Shown piece after piece: positions 33,723 to 41,709 of a stretch of DNA of 64,000 bases. The stretch lies in the NCBI RefSeq assembly GCF_016722965.1, contig NZ_JAEQNB010000002.1, positions 1 to 64,000 of the forward strand. Reading direction: 5' to 3'. The position numbers and the translations under genes were made by a program. Positions within the stretch are counted from its first letter, which is position 1. Every line of letters starts with the position of its first letter. Source of the DNA: Tumebacillus amylolyticus (GTDB lineage: Bacteria; Bacillota; Bacilli; Tumebacillales; Tumebacillaceae). The notes beneath the pieces were generated by a model, which saw nothing but the letters and a program-made list of their open reading frames with translations, was not told the origin of the DNA and made no database searches.

Positions 33723-35169
33723 TCGTTGGCTGAGATTCTGGCGACAGCGCACAGAGCCCGTGCCGCTTCTGACCGTCTGGACGTGGCGGTATCTGTTGGT
33801 GTTGGTCGGAAGTCTCGCGTTCTTGGTGGTGTTGGCAGGGCTTTGGTTGCAAAGCAACGCGTACGACCAAGCGTACGAGATGATGAATTTGCGCGCCAAC
33901 CAATTGGCCGACTCTGTGGGACAGACGATGGCATCCGGCGGTTCGCTTGATAAATTGAAGCCGTACCGCGATTTGCACAGCGAGTGGTACATCGTGCAGA
34001 TTTTCGACGACAACAACCATGAACTGCTTTTTTTAAAAGGGAAAAATCCGACAGTCCCCGGTGAAGTTCGTTTGCAATCGACAAAACGAGATTCCGTGTT
34101 GGCGAACAACGTCATTCAGGAAGAAATCGAGACGAACGATCAAAATTGGTTGCGCGTCGGCGCGCCCATCCTTCTGAACGATGACCGGACGTATGCGCTC
34201 TATCTCACGTTGCCTGAAAAAATCGCCATCCCCCGCGTCAACCGCCAGTTCGGGTGGGCGGTCATCCAGATTGTCGGTGTCGCACTGGCCGGATGGATCG
34301 TCATCTACTTCCTGTCCAAACGACTGACCCGACCCTTGCGCCAATTGGCACGAGCGGCTCGGCAGATCGCAGAAGGCGGATACGACCCCGTATTGCCTGA
34401 AGGCGTCAAGGAGCAAGAGCTGCAACAACTCCTCGTCTCCTTCCGCGACATGGCCTCGCGCTTAAAACAACTGGAGCAGATGCGCACCGACCTCCTCGCG
34501 GGGGTTTCGCACGAATTGCGCACACCGCTCACGTCCATTCGCGGCATGATCCAAGCGGTGCAGAGCAAAGTCGTCACCGACGAAGAAGCGGAGGAATTCC
34601 TCCAAATCTCGCTGGATGAGTCGAAACGGTTGCAAAGCATGGTCGAACAACTCCTGCACGTCTCCGCCATCCAGACGGGCGCTCAGGAGTTTTCGCGGGA
34701 GACGGTGGACCTCATCTCGCTCGTCGAGGAAGTCATCCAGCAATTGAGCGTCTTGCCGACGTTTGCTTCCGTGCAGTTTGAGCGCAACCTCCCGCCTGCC
34801 CCAGTTTGGGTGAGCGGTGACGCCGGCGCGTTGCGCCAGATTCTCCTCAACCTGCTCAACAACTCCAAGCATGCCCGTCCAACCTCCGTCACACCGCTCA
34901 CCATTCGGCTGACAGCTCAGGCGGTGGGCGGTCAAGTCCTTCTCGACGTGGCGGACAACGGAACCGGCATTCCGCCGGAGGAGCAGTTGTATATCTTCGA
35001 ACGCTTCTATCGTGGGCAGGAACGCCCGCGTGGGAGTCACGGCCTTGGACTCGGCCTCACGTTGTCACGATTGTTGGCACGCGGACAGGGCGGAGATTTG
35101 CTCTTGATCAAGTCGTCCGAACAGGGCACCACGTTCCGTCTGCTCATGAAAAAAACGCCCCCGCACTAA
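33715..35169 (+). CDS. Sensor histidine kinase
   Basis: Membrane sensor kinase of 484 residues, partner of the upstream regulator. Two membrane helices (about 25-45 and 179-200) enclose an extracytoplasmic sensor of 130 residues. HAMP (201-252) follows, then the HisKA domain with phosphoacceptor His266 in AGVSHELRTPLTS, and the ATPase domain with the N box (ILLNLLNNSKHA), DNGTGIP and GLGLGLTLSRLL. It starts with GTG at 33715 inside the regulator gene. It converges on the metallopeptidase gene, with the two stop codons overlapping by four bases. The signal sensed is unknown. Confidence 0.94.
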   Translation: MRSRWLRFWRQRTEPVPLLTVWTWRYLLVLVGSLAFLVVLAGLWLQSNAYDQAYEMMNLRANQLADSVGQTMASGGSLDKLKPYRDLHSEWYIVQIFDDNNHELLFLKGKNPTVPGEVRLQSTKRDSVLANNVIQEEIETNDQNWLRVGAPILLNDDRTYALYLTLPEKIAIPRVNRQFGWAVIQIVGVALAGWIVIYFLSKRLTRPLRQLARAARQIAEGGYDPVLPEGVKEQELQQLLVSFRDMASRLKQLEQMRTDLLAGVSHELRTPLTSIRGMIQAVQSKVVTDEEAEEFLQISLDESKRLQSMVEQLLHVSAIQTGAQEFSRETVDLISLVEEVIQQLSVLPTFASVQFERNLPPAPVWVSGDAGALRQILLNLLNNSKHARPTSVTPLTIRLTAQAVGGQVLLDVADNGTGIPPEEQLYIFERFYRGQERPRGSHGLGLGLTLSRLLARGQGGDLLLIKSSEQGTTFRLLMKKTPPH

Positions 35170-35187
35170 GCGGTGGGCGTTCTTTTT
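35150..35187. terminator. Bidirectional terminator shared by convergent genes
   Basis: The hairpin AACGCCC...GGGCGTT contains both overlapping stop codons and has A and T runs on either side, serving the kinase and the metallopeptidase genes. Confidence 0.75.
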
Positions 35188-36026
35188 GGTTCCAGCCATG
35201 TCAGGACTTTTGCCGAGAGTTCCTCACGTGCCCAAAACGTCATCGTCTCGGTGAGATCGTGAGTCTCGCGCAGAGCTTTGACAAACTCTGTGCCCAAGTA
35301 GTAGCCGAGGCGGTTGTGGCCGAAATGGCTGCCTCCACGGAGGCGGAACCACTCGATTTGAGAGGCGTGCGTATAATCCGCGAGGTCTTGGTGGAAACGG
35401 TTCGAGATTTCAGCCTCATGCGAGCGACAGAAGTTCAGCCATTCCTCGCCGTCTTCTTCGTAGGAGTAGTAGACCCAATCCGGCAAACCGGGGACGAGCT
35501 GTTGGGTCAAATAGGTCGCGATGCCTTCGAAGTAGAGCGAAGTGTAGCCGTCATCCTTGAGCTTGCTCCAATCCATACCGGCACGGCCAAGCATGACGAA
35601 GTGGAAGGCATGACCCAATTCGTGCATCACGATCGAACGCAGATGTTGCGGGTCATCGGAGAGCTTTTCGACGGCGAAGTAGAGACGACATCTGGTATCG
35701 ACCCACGCGTTGGAGCCATAGGCACCGACGAGCAGAGTTGCGTCAATTTCAAACTCCACCCCGAGATAGAGGGAAATGGTTTCGGCGCACTCTTCGATGA
35801 TCGCGGGCAGTTGTGCGATCACGTTTCGCAGACGGTCGGAATGGGTCGGGTATTTTTCAAGAGTGGCTTGAAGTCGTTCGGGGGTACGCGGGCAATGTCC
35901 GTTAAAATAGATAGAGTCAAAAAGTGTGGGGTACTGGGCGTAATAGACGTCCAAGTCCTCCACCGTCAACGGCTCTTCGCGGTCGTACAGCGCGAGAAAC
36001 GCCGGAGTCGTATCGAGCAGTTTCAA
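35166..36026 (-). CDS. Putative zinc metallopeptidase (HExxH)
   Basis: A soluble 286-residue protein with a gluzincin-type zinc site: MHELGHAFHF gives HExxH near residue 138, and the third ligand is probably the Glu in YFEGIATYLTQQL about 30 residues later. I do not recognise a named family with certainty; DUF2268-like predicted proteases are the nearest I recall. No signal peptide is present. It follows the HesB-like selenoprotein gene by 36 bases in the same direction, so they may share a transcript. Its stop overlaps that of the histidine kinase gene. Confidence 0.75.
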   Translation of the reverse strand: MKLLDTTPAFLALYDREEPLTVEDLDVYYAQYPTLFDSIYFNGHCPRTPERLQATLEKYPTHSDRLRNVIAQLPAIIEECAETISLYLGVEFEIDATLLVGAYGSNAWVDTRCRLYFAVEKLSDDPQHLRSIVMHELGHAFHFVMLGRAGMDWSKLKDDGYTSLYFEGIATYLTQQLVPGLPDWVYYSYEEDGEEWLNFCRSHEAEISNRFHQDLADYTHASQIEWFRLRGGSHFGHNRLGYYLGTEFVKALRETHDLTETMTFWAREELSAKVLTWLEPKRTPTA

Positions 36027-36062
36027 AGCAATCCACTCCCAGTGTGTGGCGGATTTTGAAAA

Positions 36063-36356
36063 TCAGCATTCGGAACGAGGAACAGCTTCGTCGTAGATCG
36101 TGAAACCGTCAGCTTCATCATAATCAATGACAAGTTCGCCGACGAGGGTTGCTGTCTTGGTGTCGAAGAGGAACAGCAGGCCCTCTTCTTCCACCTGTGT
36201 ATCGCGCGGTTTTGGCTCATCCAGAGCCAATTTATAGATGGGGCCGCCTCAGCCGGGGACGCAGAAGATGCGTGCGCCGAGGTTGTCGCGATCGTCCTTG
36301 GCAAGCAAGAACTCGATGCGCTCGACGGCATCGCGGGAGATGTCGATCATGATCAT
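36063..36356 (-). CDS. IscA/HesB-like selenoprotein with in-frame TGA
   Basis: A 97-residue reading frame is continuous from ATG at 36356 (GAGG eight bases upstream) to TGA at 36063, except for one TGA at 36249-36251, codon 36. Sequence on both sides fits one protein of the HesB/IscA type: SRDAVERIEFLLAK, then IFCVPG-Sec-GGPIYKLALDEP, and VIDYDEADGFTIYD. The TGA falls where IscA has its first cluster-ligand Cys (G-C-S-G-x-x-Y). A perfect seven-bp hairpin with a UGGAU loop begins 18 bases after the TGA, as bacterial SECIS elements do. Small HesB-like (seleno)proteins are known in Bacillota. The alternative is a pseudogene with a nonsense mutation. Confidence 0.8.
36212..36230 (-). promoter_or_regulatory. 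Candidate bacterial SECIS hairpin
   Basis: TTGGCTC-TGGAT-GAGCCAA forms a perfect seven-bp stem with a five-base loop. The loop has G at its second position and lies about 25 bases after the in-frame TGA, matching the spacing and loop-G rule for SelB-recognised bacterial SECIS elements. Confidence 0.75.
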
Positions 36357-36400
36357 GGCGTTTGCCTCGCTTTTTTTGATATCTTGTTTTTTCCAGTTTA

Positions 36401-37564
36401 CTAGATGGTTTGTCCGCGTGCAATGACGGACCACACAGACAGGGAGCCATCATGGTTCAAGACGGTCAGATGGTCGGTGAGGTTGGCGACGGGGCAGGAG
36501 TGGTTCGGGATAATTTCCAGCACGTCCCCGACGCGGATGTGGCTGTCGGTTGGGATGCGTACGACCCCGTGTTCTTCGGAGAGGCGTTCGATGACGGCGT
36601 GTTCATGCCCGACGATCAAACCGTAGCCCTGCAACGCATCGCTGCCGTGGGCACCACGGTCCAACGCGAGCGTCTTGGCTCCCGCATCGATGACAATCCG
36701 ATCTCCTGCAGGTCGAGACACCACACGACTCAGCACGCGCAACGAAACTCGCTCTGGGCGCACAACCCCCAGTCGAATCTGCGTGGCATCGCAGAACACA
36801 TAATTACCCGGCCGAATCTCCGTCACACCACTCACAGCCCCCGAAATCCGAACGGTCGGTGTCGAGCCAACGGAAACTGCGAGGGACGACGCATTCTGTT
36901 TTTGGCTTTGGATTTCGCCTTGGCTCTGCACCAACGCCATCGTCTCCAAGAGGCAATGCGCTTCGTACTCGCCGATTGCCCGTACTTGCTCCGGCGTTTG
37001 GGCGCCGTATGCATGTCCTGCGTGCGTCAGGAACCCTTGCACGTCAAGCCCCGGAAGTTGCGCCATCTCTCGAAAAAGTTGAGCAGCCCTTTCCCCCGGC
37101 TCAACTCCCACACGCTTCAATCCAGAATCCACCTTGAGCCATACTTTCAGCTGCACCCCTTGCGCCACTGCCGCTTCGGAGAGCGCTTGTGCATGCGCCA
37201 ACTCCGCCGTCAGCGTCTGCAACACAGCCTGCGGGTACTGCGCCATCAACTCAAACAGCCGCCGAATCTTGGGCCCAACCAACGGATACGCCACCAACAC
37301 ATCCCGAGCCCCGCGTTCCAGAAACACGGTTGCTTCCCCGAGCTTCGCACACGTCAGCCCCACAGCTCCCGCCGCCAGTTGCAGTTCGGCAATCTCCCAC
37401 GTCTTGTGCGTTTTCAAGTGCGGTCGCAAGCGGACGCCATGCTCCCGAGCGAACTCCGCCATCTCCCGTACGTTCTGCTCCAGCTTCGCCCGATGAACCA
37501 GCACCATCGGTGTCTCCAATTCATCGACCGTTTTCGCCATTTCCTGCTGCCAGAATTCCGTCAT
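36401..37564 (-). CDS. D-threonine aldolase/D-serine dehydratase-like PLP enzyme
   Basis: A fold-type III PLP enzyme of 387 residues (alanine-racemase-like N-terminal barrel). LRPHLKTHKT near residue 47-55 holds the cofactor Lys51. GFLTHAGHAYG and the C-terminal IIPNHSCPVANLTD carry a His/Cys metal site seen in D-serine dehydratases and D-threonine aldolases. The likely reaction is cleavage or deamination of a D-3-hydroxyamino acid. The ATG at 37564 has GGGAG ten bases upstream. A terminator lies just before it, so it starts a transcript that continues into the selenoprotein gene 44 bases later. Confidence 0.85.
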   Translation of the reverse strand: MTEFWQQEMAKTVDELETPMVLVHRAKLEQNVREMAEFAREHGVRLRPHLKTHKTWEIAELQLAAGAVGLTCAKLGEATVFLERGARDVLVAYPLVGPKIRRLFELMAQYPQAVLQTLTAELAHAQALSEAAVAQGVQLKVWLKVDSGLKRVGVEPGERAAQLFREMAQLPGLDVQGFLTHAGHAYGAQTPEQVRAIGEYEAHCLLETMALVQSQGEIQSQKQNASSLAVSVGSTPTVRISGAVSGVTEIRPGNYVFCDATQIRLGVVRPERVSLRVLSRVVSRPAGDRIVIDAGAKTLALDRGAHGSDALQGYGLIVGHEHAVIERLSEEHGVVRIPTDSHIRVGDVLEIIPNHSCPVANLTDHLTVLNHDGSLSVWSVIARGQTI

Positions 37565-37617
37565 CTCGCCATCACTCCCTGTCGAAAATTTATTTCCCGT
37601 GCAATATCGAGAGGATT

Positions 37618-37650
37618 GAAAAAAGCCACCCGCTCCGGATGGCTATTTTT
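37618..37650 (-). terminator. Terminator overlapping the Nudix gene stop
   Basis: The AGCCATCC/GGGTGGCT stem followed by six T on the minus strand includes the Nudix stop codon (37643-37645). Confidence 0.75.
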
Positions 37651-38140
37651 CAACCTGTGCAAAACGATGCTTCAACACGCGTTCGAGCGCCAACGGATAG
37701 ACCTCGTCTTTTAAAATCGGGCTGAACTCCGCGCCCGCACGCACTTCCTCCACCGACGGCGGTTCTGCAAACAGCTTCGCTTCCTCTGTCTCAAATCCAG
37801 CCGGAATGGCATGCATCCGCGCAATTCGAGCCACATAGATCGTCTTCACAAACGGCGGGGTCCCATCCAACTCGATGGCATACTGCCCCAACGGCTCAAT
37901 TGCAGCCAGTTCCGCTCCCGTCTCTTCGTACACTTCGCGCACCGCCGTCTGAATCGGCCATTCCTGCGCTTCCCGTGTCCCGCCGGGCACTTCCCAGCCG
38001 CGCCGCTGATGACGAGTCAGCAACAACTGCCCTTGCCAAAACGCAAACACCAACACATACCCCGGCTCCACGAACTCGCGCTCGTCAAACGTCAAACAAA
38101 CTTTTTGCCCCGGATAGGCACCGGAAAATTCATACCTCAC
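37643..38140 (-). CDS. Nudix hydrolase (YtkD-like)
   Basis: A 165-residue Nudix hydrolase. The box GGTREAQEWPIQTAVREVYEETGA, residues 53-76, matches GX5EX7REUXEEXGU fully. Flanking sequence (KVCLTFDEREF, LLTRHQRRGWEVPGG) resembles B. subtilis YtkD, which hydrolyses 8-oxo-dGTP and RNA 5' ends, so a nucleotide-sanitising role is plausible. The GTG start at 38140 has GGAGGG seven bases upstream and overlaps the stop of the flavoprotein gene (GTGA), so the two are translationally coupled. It ends at a terminator. Confidence 0.9.
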   Translation of the reverse strand: MRYEFSGAYPGQKVCLTFDEREFVEPGYVLVFAFWQGQLLLTRHQRRGWEVPGGTREAQEWPIQTAVREVYEETGAELAAIEPLGQYAIELDGTPPFVKTIYVARIARMHAIPAGFETEEAKLFAEPPSVEEVRAGAEFSPILKDEVYPLALERVLKHRFAQVEK

Positions 38141-39096
38141 CAAATTTCCCTCCTCTCCGCCAACACGACCGACAGATGCTTCGCCGCCGTCATGCCATGC
38201 CCGACCGCTTTGGCGATGCTCGAATACACAGGCCGCGTACAAACATCGCCAATCGCCATCACAAACTCGACAGACGTCTGCCCCACTTCATCCACTTCGA
38301 CAAAACCGTCCTCATCCGTCACAATCTGCCCGCGCACCAGATGAGAGCTCGGCTCCACCCCCACGCGAACAAAAAGCGCCTCTGCCGCCAATTTGCGAAC
38401 TTCTCCGCCGGGCAGTGCCACTTCCAAACCTGTCACGTGATCCGACCCGAGCACCGAAGTCACAGTCGCATACGTCAACAACTCAATCCCCGGATGGCTC
38501 AACACCCGATTCCGAAACTCGGCACGAGCGCGGAACCGCTCCGAACGGTGAATCAACGTCACCTGCGCGCCACCGTCAGCGAGGAGCAGTGCGCCTTCCA
38601 AGGCACGGTCGCCGCCCCCGACGACGGCGACTTTTTTGCCGGAAAAAAGGGCGGAGTCCCGCGACGCCGAATACACTTCGCCTCGCTTCAACATCTCCGC
38701 TTCCCCCGGCACACGCAACCGCCGATCTCCCGAACCGGTTGCCAAGATCAAACTTTGAAAATGCAACTCCGACACTTCCGGAGTTCCCGCTTGCTCCGAC
38801 GTTTGCCACCAGAGTACCTGCTGGGCCACGTCGACTTCCAAAACCCGCACGCCCGTCTCCACGTCACAGCCCACACGGCGTACATTTTCTTCAAACACGC
38901 GCTTGACCTCATACCCGTTCGCCGCCAAGATGCCCGGATAGTCGATGATCTCATTGTGAATGGCATGCAATTGCCCGCCAAGCTCCATCCCTTGTTCCAA
39001 CAAGAGATGATGAAGTCCCAGCCGTCGGCACCAAATCGCAGCGGACAGACCCGCCGGTCCGCCGCCAAGAATCACCACATCAGTTGTTGCCTTCAT
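38137..39096 (-). CDS. Thioredoxin-reductase-like flavoprotein lacking CxxC
   Basis: FAD/NAD(P)H oxidoreductase of 319 residues with the thioredoxin reductase fold: FAD motif VVILGGGPAGLSAAIW at the N-terminus, IIDYPG, NAD(P)-binding VAVVGGGDRALEGALLL in the middle and AIGDVCTRPVYSSIAKAVGHGMTAA at the end. The redox-active Cys pair that precedes the NADPH domain (CAxC) is replaced by YSASRDSA, so it cannot act as a thioredoxin reductase in the usual way. It may be a ferredoxin/flavodoxin reductase or use another acceptor. The start at 39096 lies inside the end of the nucleotidase gene (17-base overlap). Confidence 0.85.
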   Translation of the reverse strand: MKATTDVVILGGGPAGLSAAIWCRRLGLHHLLLEQGMELGGQLHAIHNEIIDYPGILAANGYEVKRVFEENVRRVGCDVETGVRVLEVDVAQQVLWWQTSEQAGTPEVSELHFQSLILATGSGDRRLRVPGEAEMLKRGEVYSASRDSALFSGKKVAVVGGGDRALEGALLLADGGAQVTLIHRSERFRARAEFRNRVLSHPGIELLTYATVTSVLGSDHVTGLEVALPGGEVRKLAAEALFVRVGVEPSSHLVRGQIVTDEDGFVEVDEVGQTSVEFVMAIGDVCTRPVYSSIAKAVGHGMTAAKHLSVVLAERREIW

Positions 39097-39637
39097 CCCG
39101 CTCGCCCCACTTTCGTAGTAGGAGTGCTTCGAATTCCAACCAACTGCTGACACGCGGGACGTCAATGTCCCGGTTGTACGGATAATCCATCGCCACCACC
39201 TCGCGCCCTGACCCCTGAAACGCCAACAGGTTGTGCGGCGCGTCGTCAAACAGCAAATCGCCGCAGATCATGTCCTTGCGATGGGCGAAAATCAAATTGT
39301 GCTTGCCGACAAACGGCAGGTATTTTTCCACCCACTGCTCCTTCTCCGTGTACGCATGCGTGCGAGACGAAGTGACCAGCAGGATGTCGTAGTTTTTTTT
39401 CAACCGTTCCAACACGTCGACTGCATCAGGAAACGGCGGTAAGTTCAGAAACAAGCCCGGCTCGTCGAGATAGTCGTACACTTTCGTCCCGCATTCCGGT
39501 TTGACGTACTTCTCCGTCTGCCAGCAATGCAACTTCGCCACAGACAAATCGTCGTCATAGTCGGCATTGTACCGGCGATGCCACTCCGTCATGAGGTCGC
39601 AGATCACCGAATCCATGTCGATCAAGAGCGTTCGCAT
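39080..39637 (-). CDS. 5'(3')-deoxyribonucleotidase-like HAD phosphatase
   Basis: A 185-residue HAD phosphatase of the NT5C/YorS-like group. Motif I is LLIDMDSVICD (Asp7, Asp9), motif II lies in ILLVTSSRTHAY, and motif III/IV is in GDLLFDDAPHNL. The family removes phosphate from deoxyribonucleotides, regulating dNTP pools. The ATG at 39637 has GGAGGGG eight bases upstream. It overlaps the flavoprotein gene, which overlaps the Nudix gene, making a tight three-gene set concerned with nucleotides and redox. The exact substrate is unknown. Confidence 0.85.
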   Translation of the reverse strand: MRTLLIDMDSVICDLMTEWHRRYNADYDDDLSVAKLHCWQTEKYVKPECGTKVYDYLDEPGLFLNLPPFPDAVDVLERLKKNYDILLVTSSRTHAYTEKEQWVEKYLPFVGKHNLIFAHRKDMICGDLLFDDAPHNLLAFQGSGREVVAMDYPYNRDIDVPRVSSWLEFEALLLRKWGERDEGNN

Positions 39638-39657
39638 CTCCTGTACCCCTCCAACTT

Positions 39658-40812
39658 CTACTCATCCAACGTAAACGCAAGCGCATTCAACCGCCCCGAC
39701 AGACCCTCCGTCGAAACGCCCTTGGCCTGAAACAGCACCTTGAACACATCGCCGAGCGATTGCGGGAGGAACAAATTCAACATGCGGTACAATTCTGCGT
39801 CCGCCATGAGATCGAATCGCTTGTTGCGCAACTCTTGCACTTTTTGCAAAAAACCGTTGCCTCCAAGCAGCTTCATCTGCGTGGTGAACCCGACCTCGTG
39901 CAGTCCGACTTTCTCGCCGCTTCGAATCAACAGCGAAAAATCGACGTCGGCCGTCAAGTCCTGCTGCCCCACGTATTGGAGAGGCTGGGTGAGTTTTTGA
40001 TAATAATAGCCTCGCACGCCGTCCGCTTGCTTGTGCTGGAGATGCACATCCGGCGCGAGGTTCCCGTAGTCGATCGTCATCACGAACCCGCGGTTCAGCA
40101 AACGACCCATCGCCTGAAGTACGTCCACCGCCGCCGGGCAGACGGCGACCCGCTCCCCTTCCGGCAAGTGGGCTTTCGTATCCTCATCGACCAAGTCTGC
40201 CAACTTCGGATCGGACAACGGCCCAGGCTCCTCTGCGAAACCCGCACCGTCTGCAACGACGTAATACTCGACAAATCCGTCCCCGCTCTTGCCCAGACGA
40301 TGCACAGGCAACGCGTCGAACAATTCATTGGACAGAATCACGCCCTCGCGTTCCCCCTGACCCGGAACTTCGTCGAGAGTTTCGTACCACGTCACTTTTT
40401 CCGTGAAGCCGTGCTCGTGCAAGTTCGATTTCTGCCGTTCGCGCAAGTGCGCCCCCTGCTCGACGATCACATACTGAATCGCGGCAAAAAAGCCCGGATT
40501 CGCTCCCGCTACCGTTCTCAACAGATCAACCGCCAGTTGACCGACACCCGCTCCCATTTCCAGAAGCATAAAAGATGCCGGTCGTCCCAATTCCACCCAC
40601 AGTTGGAACACTTGCCGAGCGATGCACGCGCCAAAAATCGGGTGTACCATCGGCGATGTGTAAAAATCTCCGCCTTCGCCAATCGTCATCTCTTGACGGT
40701 TGTAATAACCGGCCGTCGGGTGGTACAGCGCCGTCCCCATAAACTCGGCAAACGTGACGCGACCCTCACTCGCGAGGCGGTTTTGCAACGTCTCTACAAC
40801 CACTTGATTCAT
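39658..40812 (-). CDS. MidA-type SAM-dependent methyltransferase
   Basis: A class I methyltransferase of 384 residues in the MidA/NDUFAF7 (DUF185) family. Typical marks are FAEFMGTALYHPTAGYYNRQEMTIGEGGDFYTSPMVHPIFG at the start, SAM-binding LLEMGAGVGQLAVDLL, LSNELFDALPVHRL and VMTIDYGNL. In mitochondria the family methylates an arginine of complex I; the bacterial substrate is unknown. The ATG at 40812 has AAGGAGA seven bases upstream. It is followed 20 bases later by the nucleotidase gene, so it is probably the first gene of the leftward operon. Confidence 0.9.
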   Translation of the reverse strand: MNQVVVETLQNRLASEGRVTFAEFMGTALYHPTAGYYNRQEMTIGEGGDFYTSPMVHPIFGACIARQVFQLWVELGRPASFMLLEMGAGVGQLAVDLLRTVAGANPGFFAAIQYVIVEQGAHLRERQKSNLHEHGFTEKVTWYETLDEVPGQGEREGVILSNELFDALPVHRLGKSGDGFVEYYVVADGAGFAEEPGPLSDPKLADLVDEDTKAHLPEGERVAVCPAAVDVLQAMGRLLNRGFVMTIDYGNLAPDVHLQHKQADGVRGYYYQKLTQPLQYVGQQDLTADVDFSLLIRSGEKVGLHEVGFTTQMKLLGGNGFLQKVQELRNKRFDLMADAELYRMLNLFLPQSLGDVFKVLFQAKGVSTEGLSGRLNALAFTLDE

Positions 40813-40993
40813 CCGCTCGTCTCCTTGCCGTTCGTTGGTATCTAGTGGGTATTGTACCAAATCGGGTGCCGATTGTCGTCATACTTTGCCCGTATGCGCC
40901 ATCTACTGAAAAAGAGGATTTTTCTTAAAGTATTCGAATTAGTTATACGTAAGGGGTATGGGGAAATCCAGTTCACACAGGAGGGCAACTCAG

Positions 40994-41218
40994 ATGCTGC
41001 ACGACATGACTGTAACTGAACTAGACGACCTCTACTACACGCGTCATGCGGATGGAGCAAACCTGCAAGAGCTGAAAAGCATCCGCTACATGCAGGAAAC
41101 CAAGATCCGCGAGTTGCCCTTGGATGAAAGAAAGCGGATGACGAAGGAAATTCGTGATCGCTACGTATCCAAGATGCTCGCGCCATCCGCCCGCACCATG
41201 TTGCAAACAGGTATGTAA
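40994..41218 (+). CDS. Hypothetical protein, 74 residues
   Basis: A small hydrophilic, mostly helical protein starting MLHDMTVTELDDLYYTRHAD and rich in charged residues; I do not recognise it. The ATG at 40994 is chosen because GGAGGG lies eight bases upstream; an earlier ATG at 40958 lacks a site. A strong terminator follows, supporting a real monocistronic gene. It is divergent from the MidA-type gene. Confidence 0.75.
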   Translation: MLHDMTVTELDDLYYTRHADGANLQELKSIRYMQETKIRELPLDERKRMTKEIRDRYVSKMLAPSARTMLQTGM

Positions 41219-41241
41219 TCATACATCCCGTACCAGACTGA

Positions 41242-41277
41242 CACCTTGGCGAGTAGGGATCGCCGAGGTGTTTTTTT
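41242..41277 (+). terminator. Terminator after the 74-residue gene
   Basis: CACCTTGGCGA pairs with TCGCCGAGGTG, followed by seven T. Confidence 0.9.
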
Positions 41278-41325
41278 ATGCGCCCGTTTTTTGGTACAAT
41301 AAGGTTCGAGAAGGAGTGATTTCGG

Positions 41326-41574
41326 ATGCAAATGCCCAAAGAATGGCACGAAGCAGAGGTCCCGGAGGGCGGCAAACTGCTGCGCAAAGAGTCCTATGAA
41401 TACCAGACGGAAAAAGGCGAGTACGACATCGAAGTGTTTGAGAACATGAAAGGCGAGTTCTACGCCATCGCCGTGCCGCGCGATGACGAACGATTGGTCA
41501 TCTACGGCAGCAACGTCACGATGAGCCGCGCTCTGGCGCTGTCGGTCGTGATGGATAAAATTGAGCGTGAGTAA
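41326..41574 (+). CDS. Hypothetical protein, 82 residues
   Basis: A small acidic soluble protein (MQMPKEWHEAEVPEGGKLLR at the start) predicted to be beta-rich with a C-terminal helix. It is not recognised. The ATG at 41326 has AAGGAG nine bases upstream and coding bias like the neighbours. It stands alone, before the riboswitch-controlled xpt operon. Confidence 0.75.
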   Translation: MQMPKEWHEAEVPEGGKLLRKESYEYQTEKGEYDIEVFENMKGEFYAIAVPRDDERLVIYGSNVTMSRALALSVVMDKIERE

Positions 41575-41637
41575 CAGAGTTAAGGGGTTGCTCGTTCTTC
41601 TAACTCTATGCTAGATTGTATCTAAACTTGAATATCG

Positions 41638-41709
41638 AACTCGTATAATTTTTGGGGATATGGCCCATAAGTCTCTACCAAGCGACCGTAAATTGCTTGA
41701 CTACGAGTG
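41638..41709 (+). promoter_or_regulatory. Guanine-class purine riboswitch aptamer
   Basis: The conserved purine aptamer is complete. P1 is ACTCGTA/TACGAGT, and the core reads TATAATTTTTGGGGATATGGCCCATAAGTCTCTACC, then GCGACCGTAAATTGCTTGACTACGAG (continuous at 41643-41707). The specificity base in the GACU junction is C at 41701, which selects guanine rather than adenine. It is the first of two aptamers before xpt-pbuX and is expected to reduce expression when guanine or hypoxanthine is plentiful. Confidence 0.95.

Noticed and set aside
36063-36065. The terminal TGA of the selenoprotein gene as a second Sec codon
   Set aside because: No SECIS-like hairpin follows at the right distance and the downstream codons run into the next gene without family resemblance.
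36249-36434. A 61-residue protein ending at the TGA at 36249
   Set aside because: Translation past the TGA gives a continuous HesB/IscA-like domain, and the start at 36434 has no ribosome binding site; the longer Sec-containing reading explains the locus better.
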